Origin: Pseudomonadales bacterium
Lineage (GTDB): Bacteria > Pseudomonadota > Gammaproteobacteria > Pseudomonadales > Porticoccaceae
Assembly: GCA_024234435.1 (NCBI GenBank)
Contig: JACKOF010000002.1
Coordinates: forward strand, 248,001-312,000
Direction: 5' to 3'
DNA: 64,000 nt
Part shown: positions 17,419 to 27,275 of the stretch, piece by piece
How positions within the stretch are numbered: position 1 is the stretch's first letter
Layout of the letters: each line of letters starts with the position of its first letter
Position numbers and translations under genes: made by a program
The notes under the pieces: generated by a model
What the model saw: the letters and a program-made list of their open reading frames with translations, nothing else
Told to the model about the DNA's origin: nothing
Database searches by the model: none

Positions 17419-19719
17419 TTATGCTCCCTGAGCCAGTGCCTGCTGATTCAGATCAGCATAAATGGATTCCAGAGTACGCTCAACCAACGGCTTGGTACTG
17501 CCGATAATCATCTGCATTTCACCGCCGATCATGTCCTGAGCAATTTCCTGCCCGGTACGAATTCCCGTGCGTTTGCCGCTCTGATCCACAAACAGGAAGT
17601 GCAGACTGTTGGAATTAAACCAGGCCACTTTCTCGCGGCGGCCATCGCGGTATTCAAACCAGGTACCAAACTCCATCAAACGCAGCTTATCAATAATTTG
17701 CTGTACCCGCTCATCTTCAACCACTGATGAAGCGGGGTCTTCCAGGCGCCGCTCAGCCAGGCGAACCAGTTTCAGGCGGGTGGCATCCACCGTATCATCC
17801 AGCGCCATATTTTTAAGGCGGGCATCATAAACCTTGTCTATGGCTCTTTTCAGCTTGCGGCCCTTGCCTCGATGATAGCCAATTAACTCAAAACCTTTCT
17901 CAATAGTGGCTTCTATCCAAGGGTAATGCTGTCGCCAGCGTACCTTATCGCTGTTTTCATCACTCAACTCCAGCCCCCACAGGAGATCTTCAATCAGATT
18001 CAGCGCCTGGTGCCAGGACTCTGACTTCTCGCCATAACGCAACAAAACAAACGCCATGTAATCGGACCATGGCTGCAACAGAAACAAGAGAATAGGAGAA
18101 GGCAACTCGAGATTTTTAGCTCGCTGCCGAATTTCGGCACTGACCCGCTCCTTAACCTCTCTAAGGCGGTCTTCACCCTGCGCTTTCTCAGTGGCGCGTT
18201 TTTCAAGCAGCTCAACGCGTAACTCTATTTTCTGAACGTAGCTGCTGAAATCCATTAACAGTACTGCAAATAATTTTGCTTCGTACTCAAAGTCATCAAT
18301 AACGCGTTTTACTATCGTTCTGATTTGATGAAAGATCTGATATTCACTGCGCCCGTCGTTACCCACCCAGCGAACACCCGCATCGGCAAGCACATTCAGC
18401 AGCTGTCGTGCCGGGTGGTCTTCGTGTTGAAAGAAGTCCGGATCGGCAAACGCGATTTTCAGGTAAGGTGTATGCAGATAACTGAGCATCGCCTTGACGC
18501 AATCAGGTAGCTGTTCGTCATTGAGAATGTACTCAAACAGCATACCGACCAGATCGATAGTGGCCATATCGGCACTGCTGACAACGACATCCTTATCACC
18601 CACAACGCTCTGCAACTCCGTCTGAAACGTTTCTACGCCTCTTTGAATATCATGCACGGGAATATTTTGAGCGGTTAGCATCAGGTTTTCAGCACTATGG
18701 CGGCTCAACTGCTGGAGCTTTTTCGCCGCTTCCATCAACTGTGACGGACTGTAGTTTGGCGCTGCCGGAGCAGTACCCTGACGCAATGCGCTTTGCAATG
18801 CGTGAATTTTGCTCACCAGCTTTTCGGAGCTTTCACCCGTCACCGGCGCATCACTGCCACCAATCACGACAGTTTGCCCACCGCCTTTTCCTTCAACCCG
18901 GGTACTGGAACCTGTGATTCCTCCGGCAGCAACATCCGAGCCACCAGCACCAGAACCACCAGCACGCGAGCCAACAACACCAGAACCGCCGACACTGCCT
19001 GAGGCTTGCTGTTTCTGCCTTGGCGCTGCACCGGTATAACGGTCGCCGGCACTTTTCTTCACCGCAAACCGTATATTCGGCAATACACCCTGCCGCTCAA
19101 ACTCGGCATTTGCCGCCTCATAGACACGCCCTAGTCGCCGCAGAAACAGCTGATCAAACAACTTGTACAAATACAGTTTGCCTACTGTTGAAAGATCAGC
19201 AATTGCCTCCTGCAGTGCTGCACAGTAGTGTACGGGCGCCATTGGTAAATCTTTCAAGGGCACTTTCTGCCCGCCATTGAGCATGGCCATTCTTTGACCC
19301 AAAGCCCAGAGCGATGTATTAAATTCATTTTCGGCATGCTGCCGGGCATTCACCAGCGCCACATTCTCTTCAACGTCATCATCAGCCACCAGTTGCATAC
19401 GCCGGTGATCGATTTCTGATTCATCCGGTTTGAACTGTGGCATAACCCCGGCGGAAAGAGCGTATTGCCGTTCCAGACTGCGCTGAAAAACTCTTGAAAC
19501 ATGACTGCGATTGGCATTCAGTTGCGCACGATCATGCAGCAGCTCAAATCTCTCGCGGCTAGCAGTCGGCTGCTCGACATGCTCCATAATCCGGTCATGA
19601 GCAGACAAAAGGAATTCCCGAAAATCCTTTGCTGAAATATCCAGCACAACCCTACTCACCCGGGAAAGAATATCTTCCCGGCGATGCTTGAGCTGAATTG
19701 AAGCAGACTGATCACTCAT
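17419..19719 (-). CDS. DUF1631 family protein
   Basis: This is a large cytoplasmic protein of 766 residues without a membrane segment. The N-terminal ~220 residues are helical. A low-complexity Gly/Ser/Ala linker follows at about residues 230-280 (blocks such as GGSGAGGSD), then a long helical region. The C-terminal ~110 residues form a beta-rich unit (FGTWFEYRDGRREKVAWFNS, LHFLFVDQSGKRTG) that looks like a PilZ-type barrel without an obvious RxxxR. The family is sometimes misnamed thymidine phosphorylase; nothing here supports that. It is coupled to the PilZ gene. Confidence 0.88.
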   Translation of the reverse strand: MSDQSASIQLKHRREDILSRVSRVVLDISAKDFREFLLSAHDRIMEHVEQPTASRERFELLHDRAQLNANRSHVSRVFQRSLERQYALSAGVMPQFKPDESEIDHRRMQLVADDDVEENVALVNARQHAENEFNTSLWALGQRMAMLNGGQKVPLKDLPMAPVHYCAALQEAIADLSTVGKLYLYKLFDQLFLRRLGRVYEAANAEFERQGVLPNIRFAVKKSAGDRYTGAAPRQKQQASGSVGGSGVVGSRAGGSGAGGSDVAAGGITGSSTRVEGKGGGQTVVIGGSDAPVTGESSEKLVSKIHALQSALRQGTAPAAPNYSPSQLMEAAKKLQQLSRHSAENLMLTAQNIPVHDIQRGVETFQTELQSVVGDKDVVVSSADMATIDLVGMLFEYILNDEQLPDCVKAMLSYLHTPYLKIAFADPDFFQHEDHPARQLLNVLADAGVRWVGNDGRSEYQIFHQIRTIVKRVIDDFEYEAKLFAVLLMDFSSYVQKIELRVELLEKRATEKAQGEDRLREVKERVSAEIRQRAKNLELPSPILLFLLQPWSDYMAFVLLRYGEKSESWHQALNLIEDLLWGLELSDENSDKVRWRQHYPWIEATIEKGFELIGYHRGKGRKLKRAIDKVYDARLKNMALDDTVDATRLKLVRLAERRLEDPASSVVEDERVQQIIDKLRLMEFGTWFEYRDGRREKVAWFNSNSLHFLFVDQSGKRTGIRTGQEIAQDMIGGEMQMIIGSTKPLVERTLESIYADLNQQALAQGA

Positions 19720-19781
19720 GGTTGTGAAGGTACTCCCCCTGGTTTCAGAATAATAGCCCTGTTTTTCAGAAAGGTTAAGTT

Positions 19782-20231
19782 TTAGTTTTTGGCCTGTATC
19801 TCGACCAGCAGCTCTCTCAGCTTTGCCTGCAACGCGGTATTACCGGACGCAAGCGGTAAACCCTGACGGGCAATTTGCTCAGCCATACCCAACTGCCAGA
19901 GGCTGTAATAATTGGATGCAAGCAGTAAATAGACCTCTGCATTGCCACGATCAAGCCGCAAGGCTCGCTCGGCAATCGCGTTGGATCGCTCGAAAATACC
20001 TTGCCGGTGTAGCTGCCAGCCTTCCTGCAGCAACCTTTCTACGGCCGATTGGGCCGCACTTGCTTTTGGGCTTTCCGGCTCAATACGCCTTGCCGGAGGG
20101 GTCTCTGCCTTCCCGGAGTCGGTCTTTCGCTCGTCCGGGGCTGGGTAACCTGTTGGCGCAGGAACCATTGGCGCACAGGCCCCCAGCAGCAGACTGGCAA
20201 AAACAAGACCCAACAGATTTCTCTTCAACAC
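19782..20231 (-). CDS. lpoP: TPR lipoprotein, probable PBP1b activator LpoP
   Basis: The GTG at 20231 has AAGGA seven bases upstream and gives 149 residues; a TTG at 20264 would add 11 residues before the signal. The signal peptide ends in the lipobox LLLGAC, so the mature protein is probably an outer-membrane lipoprotein. After a Pro-rich, disordered stretch, the C-terminal ~80 residues form tetratricopeptide-like helices (RLDRGNAEVYLLLASNYYSL). In Pseudomonas, LpoP is a TPR lipoprotein encoded beside ponB/mrcB that activates PBP1b. The gene follows mrcB here by 88 nt, which supports the assignment. Confidence 0.8.
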   Translation of the reverse strand: MLKRNLLGLVFASLLLGACAPMVPAPTGYPAPDERKTDSGKAETPPARRIEPESPKASAAQSAVERLLQEGWQLHRQGIFERSNAIAERALRLDRGNAEVYLLLASNYYSLWQLGMAEQIARQGLPLASGNTALQAKLRELLVEIQAKN

Positions 20232-20319
20232 TGATGATTCCTTTTTGTTCAAACGGTTTAGCAACCTGTTTGCAAATACAACGACACGTTTAAATTCTGC
20301 CAGCGCAGTCTTTCAACCC

Positions 20320-22656
20320 CTACCAGCCCAGCTTGCCCTTCAGCCACTCGATTGCCCGCTGCGGAGCCGTTGCAGTACAAGCGCCTTTCCGGGTCGGCTC
20401 ACTGCCGTCAATAAATGGCAGATAATGGGCACCCTGGCAATAGCGGGAACTTAACAGGCCTTCACTATCAACCCAGTGATACTGGATCGCTTCCGGCTTT
20501 TCAAACGCCAGCGACTGATGATTCAAACCCGCCATGATATCGATCCATACCGGTAACGCACCGGTTCCACCCGTTAACGGCATCTTGCCATTATCGTCGC
20601 GGCCCAGCCAGACTACATTGAGGTAACTGCCACTAAAGCCGGCAAACCAGCTATCACGCTGATCATTACTGGTGCCCGTTTTGCCGGCCAGCAAAAGCTC
20701 TGACGGCAAACGCTGGTAGGCGCTTTTACCGGTTCCCTCTCGCATCACCACCTGCAGTGCATACTGCATTAAATGCATGACTTCCGGTGAAAATACCTGT
20801 TGCACCTGGTAGGGGTAGCGTTTCAGAGGCACATTGTCCGCTGTATAAACCGTTCTGATGGCACGCAGCTGCGAATGAAAGCCTCCAGCCGCCAGTGTGT
20901 GGTAAAGCTCTGCCACCTGAAAGGGTGACATTGCCATAGCCCCCAGCATCAGCGAGGGCACCTGATTGATTTCGCCCCGGTAACCTAATCGCTCAATCAC
21001 ATCGGCAACAGCGGGAATGCCAACGGTCATCCCCAGCCTTGCAGCTGCCTGATTATAAGATTGTGCCAGTGCCTGATAGAGCATCACCCGACCATGGCTC
21101 TCACGGGAAAAATTTCGCGGCCGCCACTCCTCACCATTTTCAGAACGGACCACTACCGGGCTATCGTCAATCGGTGTTGCCAGCGTATAGTTTTTCACAT
21201 TTTCAAGCGCCGCCAGATAAACCGCAGGCTTAATGGTAGAACCAACCGGTCGATACGCATCCAGCGCCCGGTTAAACCCGGCGTATCCGGCCTGCCTGTC
21301 TCCGGCGACGGCAATCACCTCTGCCGTCCCAACTCGCACCACCAAGGACGCCACCTGTAACTGCCCTTTGTCCAACCGATAGTCTCGCTCGATTAACGCC
21401 AGCTTGCTGTCGAGGCTCTGCTCGAGATGGCGCTGAACCTGGGGATCAAAATTGGTAAACACTCGCAACCCTTCGCTGCGCAGTGCCTCATCACCATAGT
21501 CTTCCAGCAACTGCCTTTTCACCAACGCCATATAGGCGGGGAAATCATTTTTGCGCCGACTGCCCCTTGCAACAATGCCTAATGGCTGTCGTCGAGCCTG
21601 CTGAATTTGTTGCTCACTGACGCCTCCTTCTCGTGCCAGTACGTCCAGCACCAGGTTTCTCCTTTGCAGCGCCCGTTCCGGATACCGCCAGGGGTTGTAA
21701 TAAGAGGCGCCTTTTACCAATGCCACAAGCAACGCTACCTGATGCAACTCAAGCTCCCCAACCGGCTTTTGAAAATAATGTCGACTGGCCATGGCGAACC
21801 CGTGAATGGCGCGTTGCCCGGACTGCCCCAGATAGACTTCATTGAGGTAGGTTTCGAGAATTTCATTCTTGTCAAAATGCACTTCAAGCAACACCGCCAT
21901 CACGGCTTCCAGCAACTTCCTTGACAGTGTGCGTTTTTCATTGAGGTAGAAGTTCTTCACCAGTTGCTGGGTTAGTGTACTGCCACCCTGAACCGTCTTA
22001 CCCTGCTGAAGATTGGCCTTCATCGCACGGGCTATACCGCGGAATGAAATGCCGAAATGTTGAAAAAAGTTTCGGTCTTCTACGGCTACCAGCGTCTCAA
22101 CCAGACGCGGAGGCACCTCCCCCAAACGAACCAGTTCCCGATCTTCCTGATGAGAGGGATAAATGCCCCCGATTCTGAGCGGCTCAAGGCGAGCCAGCGA
22201 GAGTGAATTGCCAGCACTGTTCAACAGTGTTAACAGCCGCGAACTGTTGAATTGCAAACGCAGCTTCTGCGCAGGTTCGCTCGAATCCCAAAAAGTAAAA
22301 CCCCGGGTAAAAACATCAACCCGGTTACCCGCTACCGAAACCTGGCCTGGCAATTTGGCATCAACCTTGCGCTCATAACCCAGCTGCCCCAGCTCCCAGA
22401 GAAACTGATCCCGACTTAATGCCAAACCGGGATAAAGCTCCATCTCCCGGCTGAAGACATGGGCGGGCAAAGACCACTTCCTGCCCTGAAACTTGTTGTA
22501 AACCAGTACATCCAGAGCCACCACCGCAATCAGACCACACAGCAGAAAGCCGACCGCCAGCTTCCAGCGCCAACGGCGCACTTTTGATTCACGAACTCTG
22601 GATTTACGTGCTCTGGTTTTTTGAGCAGGCTTCTTTTGACTTTTTTGACTGACCAA
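20320..22656 (-). CDS. mrcB: Penicillin-binding protein 1b
   Basis: This bifunctional inner-membrane enzyme polymerises glycan strands and cross-links stem peptides. The 778-residue product starts at TTG with GGAG five bases upstream. It has a basic cytoplasmic tail, one membrane segment (about residues 31-52), and a UB2H-like region. The GT51 glycosyltransferase carries VAVEDRNFFQHFGIS and GGSTLTQQLVKN. The transpeptidase has SxxK as STIK, SxN as SYN, and KTGTSND. The LpoP-like lipoprotein gene follows. Confidence 0.96.
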   Translation of the reverse strand: MVSQKSQKKPAQKTRARKSRVRESKVRRWRWKLAVGFLLCGLIAVVALDVLVYNKFQGRKWSLPAHVFSREMELYPGLALSRDQFLWELGQLGYERKVDAKLPGQVSVAGNRVDVFTRGFTFWDSSEPAQKLRLQFNSSRLLTLLNSAGNSLSLARLEPLRIGGIYPSHQEDRELVRLGEVPPRLVETLVAVEDRNFFQHFGISFRGIARAMKANLQQGKTVQGGSTLTQQLVKNFYLNEKRTLSRKLLEAVMAVLLEVHFDKNEILETYLNEVYLGQSGQRAIHGFAMASRHYFQKPVGELELHQVALLVALVKGASYYNPWRYPERALQRRNLVLDVLAREGGVSEQQIQQARRQPLGIVARGSRRKNDFPAYMALVKRQLLEDYGDEALRSEGLRVFTNFDPQVQRHLEQSLDSKLALIERDYRLDKGQLQVASLVVRVGTAEVIAVAGDRQAGYAGFNRALDAYRPVGSTIKPAVYLAALENVKNYTLATPIDDSPVVVRSENGEEWRPRNFSRESHGRVMLYQALAQSYNQAAARLGMTVGIPAVADVIERLGYRGEINQVPSLMLGAMAMSPFQVAELYHTLAAGGFHSQLRAIRTVYTADNVPLKRYPYQVQQVFSPEVMHLMQYALQVVMREGTGKSAYQRLPSELLLAGKTGTSNDQRDSWFAGFSGSYLNVVWLGRDDNGKMPLTGGTGALPVWIDIMAGLNHQSLAFEKPEAIQYHWVDSEGLLSSRYCQGAHYLPFIDGSEPTRKGACTATAPQRAIEWLKGKLGW

Positions 22657-22781
22657 CGCGGCTCCTCAGGCGACCAACAAACAGACAACCATTCTGCCGG
22701 ATACACAGCAATTCACACAAATTTGTACCCAATCAACGCGACTTTAACGCTGGCAAAATTATCGAGCACCGCCAACCCGCG

Positions 22782-22809
22782 TTTACATTACTGTCCGGTA
22801 GCGCATAAT
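22782..22809 (+). promoter_or_regulatory. Putative sigma-70 promoter of the PfkB-family kinase gene
   Basis: TTTACA (22782-22787) and CATAAT (22804-22809) are separated by 16 nt. The expected transcription start near 22816 is upstream of the ATG at 22843 and excludes earlier in-frame starts. Confidence 0.55.
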
Positions 22810-22842
22810 AGCGCCCTCTCACTCTCAACAGGTATTTTTTGC

Positions 22843-23856
22843 ATGACCCAGTACCACGTCTACGGCATCGGCGCAGCACTTGTCGACACTGAAATTGAAG
22901 TCGCCGATCAGGATCTCGCTCAACTGGGCATTGAAAAAGGTTTGATGACACTGGTGGATGAAGCCCGCCAGCATGAGCTGGTCACCCACCTGCGGGATCA
23001 CCTTGTCGCTTCGCGAAGAGCCTGTGGTGGATCTGCCGCTAACACAATCATAGCCTTGAGTTATTTCGGCGGCAAAGCCTTCTACTCATGCAAAGTTGCC
23101 GATGATGACAATGGCCGTTTTTATCTCCAGGATATGGAAAGTGCCGGTGTCAAACACCCGCACACAACAAGTCCGGGTAAAGGCGTCACCGGCAAATGTC
23201 TGGTGATGATCACCCCGGATGCCGAGCGAACCATGAATACGTTTCTTGGCACCAGCGAAACTGTCTCTGAAAACGAGATTGATGCTGAGGCCATCGCCTG
23301 TTCCGAATATCTCTACATGGAAGGCTACCTGGTCACCTCTCCATCAGGCCGCGCCGCAGCAATTAAGGCCAGGAAAATTGCGCAGGCAAGCAAGGTCAAG
23401 GTAGCCATCAGCCTTTCTGACCCCGGCATGGTCACCCACTTTAAAACCGGTTTACAGGAAATGATCGGCGACAGGGTGGACTTGCTATTCTGCAACAGGG
23501 CCGAAGCGCTGGAATGGACTGGTGCCAGCCAGGTATTGGAGGCGGCTGAAAAACTGAAAAACGTCTCACACCGTTTTGCCATCACGCTGGGGGCGGAAGG
23601 GTCGCTGATCTTTGACGGCGACAATTTGCACCGCGTTGCGGGACACCCGGTCACAGCGATCGACACCAATGGTGCCGGAGATATGTTTGCAGGCGCACTC
23701 CTCTACGGGCTGACACATGGGCTTGATTGCACCGACGCCGGAAAACTGGCCAACCTGGCCTCGGCAAAAGTTGTCAGCCAGTTTGGGCCCAGATTGCACC
23801 CAGAGCAACACCAAGAATTACTGCTGGCATTCAAAAACCTGCCGGGCTCTTGTTGA
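22843..23856 (+). CDS. PfkB-family kinase, probable adenosine kinase
   Basis: This is a ribokinase-type sugar or nucleoside kinase of 337 residues. It starts MTQYHVYGIGAALVDTEIEV. It has the PfkB signature 1 region GGSAANTI with the glycine pair, and signature 2 DTNGAGDMFAGALLYG, whose Asp is the catalytic base. Pseudomonas homologues are annotated as adenosine kinase; the substrate is not proven by sequence. It is divergent from mrcB and stands alone. Confidence 0.88.
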   Translation: MTQYHVYGIGAALVDTEIEVADQDLAQLGIEKGLMTLVDEARQHELVTHLRDHLVASRRACGGSAANTIIALSYFGGKAFYSCKVADDDNGRFYLQDMESAGVKHPHTTSPGKGVTGKCLVMITPDAERTMNTFLGTSETVSENEIDAEAIACSEYLYMEGYLVTSPSGRAAAIKARKIAQASKVKVAISLSDPGMVTHFKTGLQEMIGDRVDLLFCNRAEALEWTGASQVLEAAEKLKNVSHRFAITLGAEGSLIFDGDNLHRVAGHPVTAIDTNGAGDMFAGALLYGLTHGLDCTDAGKLANLASAKVVSQFGPRLHPEQHQELLLAFKNLPGSC

Positions 23857-23884
23857 TCCCCCGCCCATCTACAGGCTGCTAGCT

Positions 23885-26053
23885 CTAGGTTTTCAGTAAA
23901 TCGGCAAGCAGGCGTGGCCGGGAAATATGGAAGCCCTGCACAAAATCAACACCTATCTTTTGCAGCATCGCAAGCTGTTTGTCATTTTCCACACATTCAG
24001 CAATGGTAGCGATGCCCATGATTTGACCAAGGTGGTTGATGGTACTGACCATCGAATAGTCCACGTCATTGCTCACCATGTTTTTAATAAAACCCCCATC
24101 AATTTTCAGGTAATCAACCGGCAACTGCTTAAGATACCCCAGTGACGATAAACCATTGCCGAAATCATCGAGAGCAAAGTGAAAACCTTCATCCTTCATG
24201 GCGTGAATCAAGCGAACAGTCCGGTCAAAATGACGAATGGCTGTTGTTTCAGTAATCTCAAACTGAATGCGTTGCGGATCAACCTTTAATTCCCGCATGC
24301 GACCAATAACATAGTCTTTCCAGGTTTCATCACTGATAGTGAAGCCGGAGAGGTTAACAGCAAACCGGCACCCGCCGCCTTCTGCCTGATTCTGAACCAG
24401 CTGCTGCAGCAGGTGATCAAATACCCATTTGTCGATATCCTCAATCAGGTTGTACCGTTCAGCTGCCGGAATAAAGCTGTTGGGCGGTATACTGTTACCC
24501 TGTTTGTCTATCATCCTCACCAACAGCTCGTAGTGCTGTATCTGATCAAGATCGTGACTTGGAACAATCGACTGGCAGCAGAGCTCATAACGGTTTTCTT
24601 CAAGTGCATCACTGATTCTGGGAATCCAGGCAACAATAGATTGCCGCTGCATGACCTCTACACTGCGATAGTGGAAGTGAATTCGATTGCGACCGGACTC
24701 TTTTGCGAGACGGCACGATGAACCAGCAGCGAGCAATATATCAATTTCCGATGCCGAATCCCGATCAATCACCTTGGCCCCGACACTCACCCCCACTTTC
24801 AGTCGCCGCTCTTCCCAAGGGAAACTAAACCCCTTGACCTCCCAAAGCAGATTCTCGGCCAGCTCCCGGGCCTCACTGACCGGACGATCATTGATCAGCA
24901 AGGCAAACTCGTCATTGCCAATGCGGGCCACAATGTCTTTCGGTGATACCAGCTTTTCCAGCATACGGGCAAATTGTCGCAGCACTTCATCACCCGCCTT
25001 ATAACCACTGGTGTCATTGACGATGGAGAAGTTATACAGATCTATATAGAGCAGCGTGTGCGTTGTGTTGTGCAGCTGGGCATGCTCAATGGCATATAGC
25101 AGCTCGGCTTCAAGACGTCGCCGGTTAGCCAGCCGCGTAAGTGGGTCATGGGTCGCCTGCCAGTGCAACCGTGAAGACATGTTTCGCACCTCACTGACAG
25201 GGTGAATGATCACACCACAGCCAGCGAGAATGTTTCGTTCGTTCTTTACAGGGGTTGCTGTCACCATCACCGGAATCAACTCAGCACCATTACCGCTCAA
25301 CAGTGCGTGCTCAGGGGTAGAGGTTTCAATGCCCAGGCGCAGGGCCTCAGAGGATGGTAACTCAATCGCTGTTCCCGAGTGATCCGTCAACGCCATCATT
25401 TCATTGATCGGCAGACCCGCAGCAGCGATATTGGCGATACCCAACAACTCACAGGCCATAGGGTTGGCATACTGAATCCGGCCCTGCCGGTTAAGCAATA
25501 AAACGCCGTCTGCCACATGATCACACACCGCATTAAGCACCCGAAAATTATCCGCCTGAAATAATGGGGGCACTATTGGCGCTTGATCAATCGCCGTTTC
25601 GCGACGGCGGAAAGGCAGCGGCGCATAGGCTGCCTCGCTCAACTGAACCAGACAGCTATCGCCATATTCCTGCACGGATAGGGGACAAAAGGAAACCCTG
25701 TTTAGTGGCAATGCCCTGCCACCATCAGTAAACGCACGCTCTATCAGGTCAAGCTGCTCCGGATCAAATTGCTGAGACCAGTCAATCTCGCGCCCGTCAA
25801 CAATGGCCGCATCCACCGCTTTACGGAAATCACTTTCGAGAATGCCAGGAAACAGACCGCTCAACGACTTGCCCTTGGCCTGGGTGGAGGCAACACCGGT
25901 CCACTCAGACAACCAGTCACTCCAAAAGCAGATTTTCATAGCTGCATCGACCAGCATGACACCCTGGTCCGAAATGTCGATTCGTTCCAGCGCTGAAGCC
26001 TGCAGCTCCCCCGAAAGGGGAAGCAGGCTGTCCAAGCTATTCCGGATATCCAT
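23885..26053 (-). CDS. PAS-GGDEF-EAL protein, probable cyclic-di-GMP phosphodiesterase
   Basis: The 722-residue soluble protein has two PAS-like regions (about residues 20-90 and 170-290), then GGDEF (about 300-460) and EAL (about 470-722). The GGDEF active site is degenerate: ARIGNDEF instead of RxGGDEF, with no RxxD inhibitory site. The EAL residues look complete: ELLVRM, FAVNLS, EITET, ALDDFG, LKIDG, AECVE. So degradation of c-di-GMP is likelier than synthesis. DUF2333 lies upstream on the same strand. Confidence 0.93.
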   Translation of the reverse strand: MDIRNSLDSLLPLSGELQASALERIDISDQGVMLVDAAMKICFWSDWLSEWTGVASTQAKGKSLSGLFPGILESDFRKAVDAAIVDGREIDWSQQFDPEQLDLIERAFTDGGRALPLNRVSFCPLSVQEYGDSCLVQLSEAAYAPLPFRRRETAIDQAPIVPPLFQADNFRVLNAVCDHVADGVLLLNRQGRIQYANPMACELLGIANIAAAGLPINEMMALTDHSGTAIELPSSEALRLGIETSTPEHALLSGNGAELIPVMVTATPVKNERNILAGCGVIIHPVSEVRNMSSRLHWQATHDPLTRLANRRRLEAELLYAIEHAQLHNTTHTLLYIDLYNFSIVNDTSGYKAGDEVLRQFARMLEKLVSPKDIVARIGNDEFALLINDRPVSEARELAENLLWEVKGFSFPWEERRLKVGVSVGAKVIDRDSASEIDILLAAGSSCRLAKESGRNRIHFHYRSVEVMQRQSIVAWIPRISDALEENRYELCCQSIVPSHDLDQIQHYELLVRMIDKQGNSIPPNSFIPAAERYNLIEDIDKWVFDHLLQQLVQNQAEGGGCRFAVNLSGFTISDETWKDYVIGRMRELKVDPQRIQFEITETTAIRHFDRTVRLIHAMKDEGFHFALDDFGNGLSSLGYLKQLPVDYLKIDGGFIKNMVSNDVDYSMVSTINHLGQIMGIATIAECVENDKQLAMLQKIGVDFVQGFHISRPRLLADLLKT

Positions 26054-26172
26054 TGTGTATCCCGCTTCCTGTCGAGACGTTCCTTATTTACTCATGATCA
26101 AGCAACTCAGGGTCCGTTAACCCTGCTCAACCTCCTTTTCGATCAGCCACAAGGCAGATAACGCAACAACAT

Positions 26173-27234
26173 CTACCCTCGAGATAATAGCTCTCTCAGG
26201 TCAATAATAGCCGCATTCGCACGGCTTATGTAAGAAGCCATGACCAGCGAATGGTTGGCCACAAAACCAAAGCCGGTGCCGTTGAGAATGATGGGGCTAT
26301 ATACCGGCTGCTGGGCAGCCTCAAGCTCTCTGATAATTTGCTGAAGACTGACACCGGCATTTTTTTTCGACAGCACCTCGGCAAAATCCACTTCAACGGC
26401 TTTAAGAAAATGAATCAACGCCCAGGTACTGCCCCGGGCTTCATAAAAAACATCGTCAATTTCAAGCCAGGGCGTTTTCACCTCCAACTCACCGGCAACA
26501 GACGTGGACTGCTTGTTAGCCTGATCACCAGACAAGTCCGTATTCAGACGACGCTGCCCAACACTGGCACTCAACCGCTGAGACAGGCTACCCAAGCGGG
26601 TTTCCACCGTGCTCAACCAATACCGCAGGTTATCCGCACGGGCATAAAACTGAGCATCGAATTCCTGATCATCGGACAATCTGCCCAGATACTTTTTCAG
26701 ATACCTGATGCCATCCCGATACTCGGACTCAGAGGCAGGCACAGCCCAGCTATTACTGTCAAAATTAAAGCGCGGTTCCGCCAAAGCCAAATCTGCATCT
26801 TCTGTGGATTGCGACAGCGAGCGGCTGAATGCCTCCCGCATGGCCTTGCTCAGATCCCTAACCTGAATCAGCACGCCGTACTCCCAGGAAGGCAGGTTAT
26901 CCAGCAACAGTCCGGGCGGGGCAATATCATTGCTGAGGTAGCCGCCCGGCTTGTCCAGCAACACCTCCATGGTGTTGATCAACGTTGCTGTTGTCGTGGC
27001 ACCCACAACATAACGCGGCGAATACTCTTGACTCTTTGCCACAACATCAAAACGTTCCGGTTCGCTACTCCAGAACCAACCCATGATCAGCACCACAATG
27101 ACATACAGCGCTAACCCGGCCAGCCCCGCCCTCAACCAGAGGGAGTTTTGATCACCGACATAATCCTCAGCAAGGGTTTCACCTGCCTGCCTTGCCCGAC
27201 GGGAAAACCATTTACGCAAACCCAGCTTACCCAT
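26173..27234 (-). CDS. DUF2333 family membrane protein
   Basis: The 353-residue protein has a basic cytoplasmic N-terminus, one membrane segment (AGLAGLALYVIVVLIMGWFW, residues about 36-55), and a large periplasmic helical domain. Family DUF2333 is assigned from the pattern YVVGATTTATLINTMEVLLDKPGGYLSND. Its role is unknown. It is upstream of the GGDEF-EAL gene with a 119-nt gap that shows no terminator. Confidence 0.87.
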   Translation of the reverse strand: MGKLGLRKWFSRRARQAGETLAEDYVGDQNSLWLRAGLAGLALYVIVVLIMGWFWSSEPERFDVVAKSQEYSPRYVVGATTTATLINTMEVLLDKPGGYLSNDIAPPGLLLDNLPSWEYGVLIQVRDLSKAMREAFSRSLSQSTEDADLALAEPRFNFDSNSWAVPASESEYRDGIRYLKKYLGRLSDDQEFDAQFYARADNLRYWLSTVETRLGSLSQRLSASVGQRRLNTDLSGDQANKQSTSVAGELEVKTPWLEIDDVFYEARGSTWALIHFLKAVEVDFAEVLSKKNAGVSLQQIIRELEAAQQPVYSPIILNGTGFGFVANHSLVMASYISRANAAIIDLRELLSRG

Positions 27235-27275
27235 TAAACATCATCTTCCTTCTAATCACGCTCACAAACCCGCTA

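Noticed and set aside
26251..27114. 287-residue open frame opposite the DUF2333 gene
   Set aside because: It is a shadow of the real gene. The protein on the minus strand has a membrane helix and a known family pattern.
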